Source: Erysipelotrichaceae bacterium
Lineage (GTDB): Bacteria; Bacillota_I; Bacilli_A; Erysipelotrichales; Erysipelotrichaceae
Direction of reading: 5' to 3'
Assembly: GCA_017432545.1 (NCBI GenBank)
Contig: JAFRJA010000029.1
Location: forward strand, 1-53,176
DNA: 53,176 nt
Part shown: positions 51,838 to 53,176 of the stretch, piece after piece
Layout of the letters: the number at the start of each line of letters is the position of its first letter
Position numbering within the stretch: the first letter of the stretch is position 1
The notes under the pieces: generated by a model
Told to the model about the DNA's origin: nothing
Seen by the model: the letters and a program-made list of their open reading frames with translations, nothing else
The model's database searches: none
Program-made: the position numbers and the translations under genes

Positions 51838-53025
51838 ATGAAAAAGAATTTGTCTTTATTTACTTTTATTGCTTTGATTTTGGGAATAATCTTCGGATTA
51901 TTCTTTTCGACATACGTAGATGCTATCGCATTTATCGGTACTTGGTACATCACTTTCCTGAAATACATGATCGTACCGGTCGTCTTTACCAGCATCAGTG
52001 TCTCGGTCTTTGATTCACGTAAACTGAAAAATCGTCTGATCATAAAGACTGTTGTTCTGTTTGCACTGATGTTTATTGCGACTTTCTTATTGTCTTCGCT
52101 TGTGGTTGTTCTGGTCAATCCGGCCAAGGGCTTTGTCTTGGAGAATGTGGAATGGACAGGCACGACGACGACTTTCAATGTCGGGGATATGTTTCTGAAT
52201 CTGATCCCGCGTGATCTGAAGAAATTCCTTACCGGTTCATATCTGTTTTCCGTCATCATCTTTTCTTTTCTGGTCGGCTACTTATGCAGCAGATTTGAAA
52301 AGGGAAAAGATGCCATCGATCTGATCAGGAAGGTCAAGGATTTCCTGTTCAAGATATTAGAGTATTTCATGTATCTGACCCCGTTTGCAGTCTTTTCACT
52401 TATTTCCGTGACGGTGGCCAAATATGGCGTGGTATTGTTAGGTGTTGGGGTCAGATATATTCTTGCCGCTTATCTTTGCGCCTTATTGACTCTGATCTTT
52501 ATCATGATCCTTCCGGTCTTACTTATAACCAAGATGTCTCCGGCTGAGTTTTTGAAGAAGGTAAACAAGATCTGGCTGATGACGATCACGACCTGTTCAT
52601 CAAGCGCAACGCTTCCTTATACTATAAAGACCTGTAATGAGGAATTCGGTATTCCTTCTGAGATCACGGATGTGGTCGTGCCGCTTGGCTGTACGATCCA
52701 TATGTGCGGAGGTGCTGTCTCCTTTTCGCTTCTGGGCTTGTTCTGTTCATCACTATTCGGTGTGGAAGTGACTTTGAGCAGATATCTGCTGATGCTGGTA
52801 TCGGCAGTTTTGATCAATATGTCGGCTCCGGGTATTCCAAATGGTGGCGTCGTTATCGGGGCTACATATCTGCAATTATTAGGTATTCCGCTTGATTTCA
52901 TCGGTTTCTATTCCGGCATCTATAAGCTGCTGGATATGGTCTATACCTCGTTGAATGTCACAGGAGATATCACGGCCAATGTCATCATCAATTCTTTGAC
53001 CAAAGCTGATGTCAAGAAAGAATAA
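51838..53025 (+). CDS. Dicarboxylate/amino acid:cation symporter (DAACS family)
   Basis: The 395-residue protein has about eight helices and re-entrant loops. The first loop has TCSSSATLPYTIKTC, the serine-rich signature, and the second NMSAPGIPNGGVVIGATYL. The family takes up glutamate, aspartate, serine, threonine or C4-dicarboxylates with sodium or protons. It starts 2 nt after prfB without a Shine-Dalgarno. The repeat at 53034 follows it. Confidence 0.92.
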   Translation: MKKNLSLFTFIALILGIIFGLFFSTYVDAIAFIGTWYITFLKYMIVPVVFTSISVSVFDSRKLKNRLIIKTVVLFALMFIATFLLSSLVVVLVNPAKGFVLENVEWTGTTTTFNVGDMFLNLIPRDLKKFLTGSYLFSVIIFSFLVGYLCSRFEKGKDAIDLIRKVKDFLFKILEYFMYLTPFAVFSLISVTVAKYGVVLLGVGVRYILAAYLCALLTLIFIMILPVLLITKMSPAEFLKKVNKIWLMTITTCSSSATLPYTIKTCNEEFGIPSEITDVVVPLGCTIHMCGGAVSFSLLGLFCSSLFGVEVTLSRYLLMLVSAVLINMSAPGIPNGGVVIGATYLQLLGIPLDFIGFYSGIYKLLDMVYTSLNVTGDITANVIINSLTKADVKKE

Positions 53026-53033
53026 GTTGTGTT

Positions 53034-53138
53034 AGAATCCCGACTTTGACAGTTCAATGACATTAAAACGAAGAGAAAGCCTTTAAATACTGGCGATCTC
53101 TTCGTTTTCTGTCTTGATGAAATGTTGGGTGGGATTCT
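53034..53138. repeat. Degenerate palindromic interspersed repeat, copy 2
   Basis: AGAATCCC (53034-53041) and GGGATTCT (53131-53138) are inverted ends of a 105-bp near-palindrome. The inner stem is 12 bp (53065-53076 with 53097-53108), with an AA/GA internal loop and GCC/GGC around TTTAAATACT. The core AAAGCCTTTAAATA...GGCGATC matches the copy at 38-139, and the left arm holds CTTTGACAGTTCAA, the reverse complement of a motif in that copy. It may also serve as the terminator for the symporter gene. Confidence 0.7.
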
Positions 53139-53176
53139 GTTTCTTTAAGTTTTTTTGCTTATTTTATCTTTGATAG

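Overview
The window reads as a chromosomal stretch of a Bacillota (Firmicutes) bacterium, most likely from the Erysipelotrichia or a close relative. I base this on the protein sequences, on the housekeeping synteny (pth-mfd-rqcP-divIC; tmk-holB-ricT-rsmI; ftsE-ftsX-M23 hydrolase-S41 protease; comFA-comFC-csp-secA-prfB; rplM-rpsI), on T-box control of leuS, and on the lack of sporulation genes. TAA, TAG and TGA all serve as ordinary stops, so the code is standard. I see no prophage, complete IS element, CRISPR array or plasmid gene.

Layout: 1-3.7 kb holds an XpaC-like membrane protein, an unknown protein and a double AAA+ ATPase. 3.8-16.6 kb is a long housekeeping run: mnmE, tatD, pth, mfd, rqcP, divIC, a NUDIX hydrolase, tmk, holB, ricT and rsmI. 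16.6-19.1 kb is an amino-acid ABC transporter behind an attenuator with a His-rich leader peptide. 19.1-23.2 kb is the least conserved part: two tRNA-Leu genes, two neighbouring genes each cut by one in-frame TAA, a lipoprotein, and a 312-bp MITE-like element with a 10-bp target duplication. 23.3-28.9 kb carries typA, the two U32 proteins for tRNA hydroxylation, two SpoU methyltransferases and an acylphosphatase. 29-32.2 kb, on the minus strand, has a four-domain flavodiiron protein, azlCD and darA. 32.2-37.6 kb is the FtsEX cell-wall hydrolase cluster. 37.6-43 kb has T-box-leuS, a sugar-phosphate kinase, an alanine/glycine symporter and a CBS protein. 43-53 kb has rplM-rpsI, a PadR/DUF2812 pair with a perfect palindromic operator, an rRNA methyltransferase, comFA-comFC, csp, secA, prfB (programmed +1 frameshift) and a dicarboxylate/amino-acid symporter.

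The most interesting signal lies at 16639-16837. A strong promoter drives a 25-codon ORF with five consecutive His codons. It is followed by mutually exclusive antiterminator and terminator hairpins, directly upstream of a solute-binding protein/permease/ATPase operon. This is the architecture of ribosome-mediated histidine attenuation. It is unusual for Bacillota, where T-boxes normally do this job, and it predicts that the transporter imports histidine. A second pattern is that about ten genes lack a usable Shine-Dalgarno sequence but have a -10 element 6-10 nt from the start codon, which suggests leaderless transcripts. Degenerate palindromic repeats sharing a core lie at both ends of the window.

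How the genes work together: most of the window serves translation and its quality control (mnmE, pth, rqcP, TrhP proteins, SpoU and RsmF-type methylases, rsmI, typA, leuS, tRNA-Leu, rplM, rpsI, prfB), replication and repair (tmk, holB, mfd), and envelope growth and secretion (divIC, ftsEX with its hydrolase, secA). Nutrient uptake systems (His-type ABC transporter, AzlCD, AgcS, DAACS symporter) are scattered among them.
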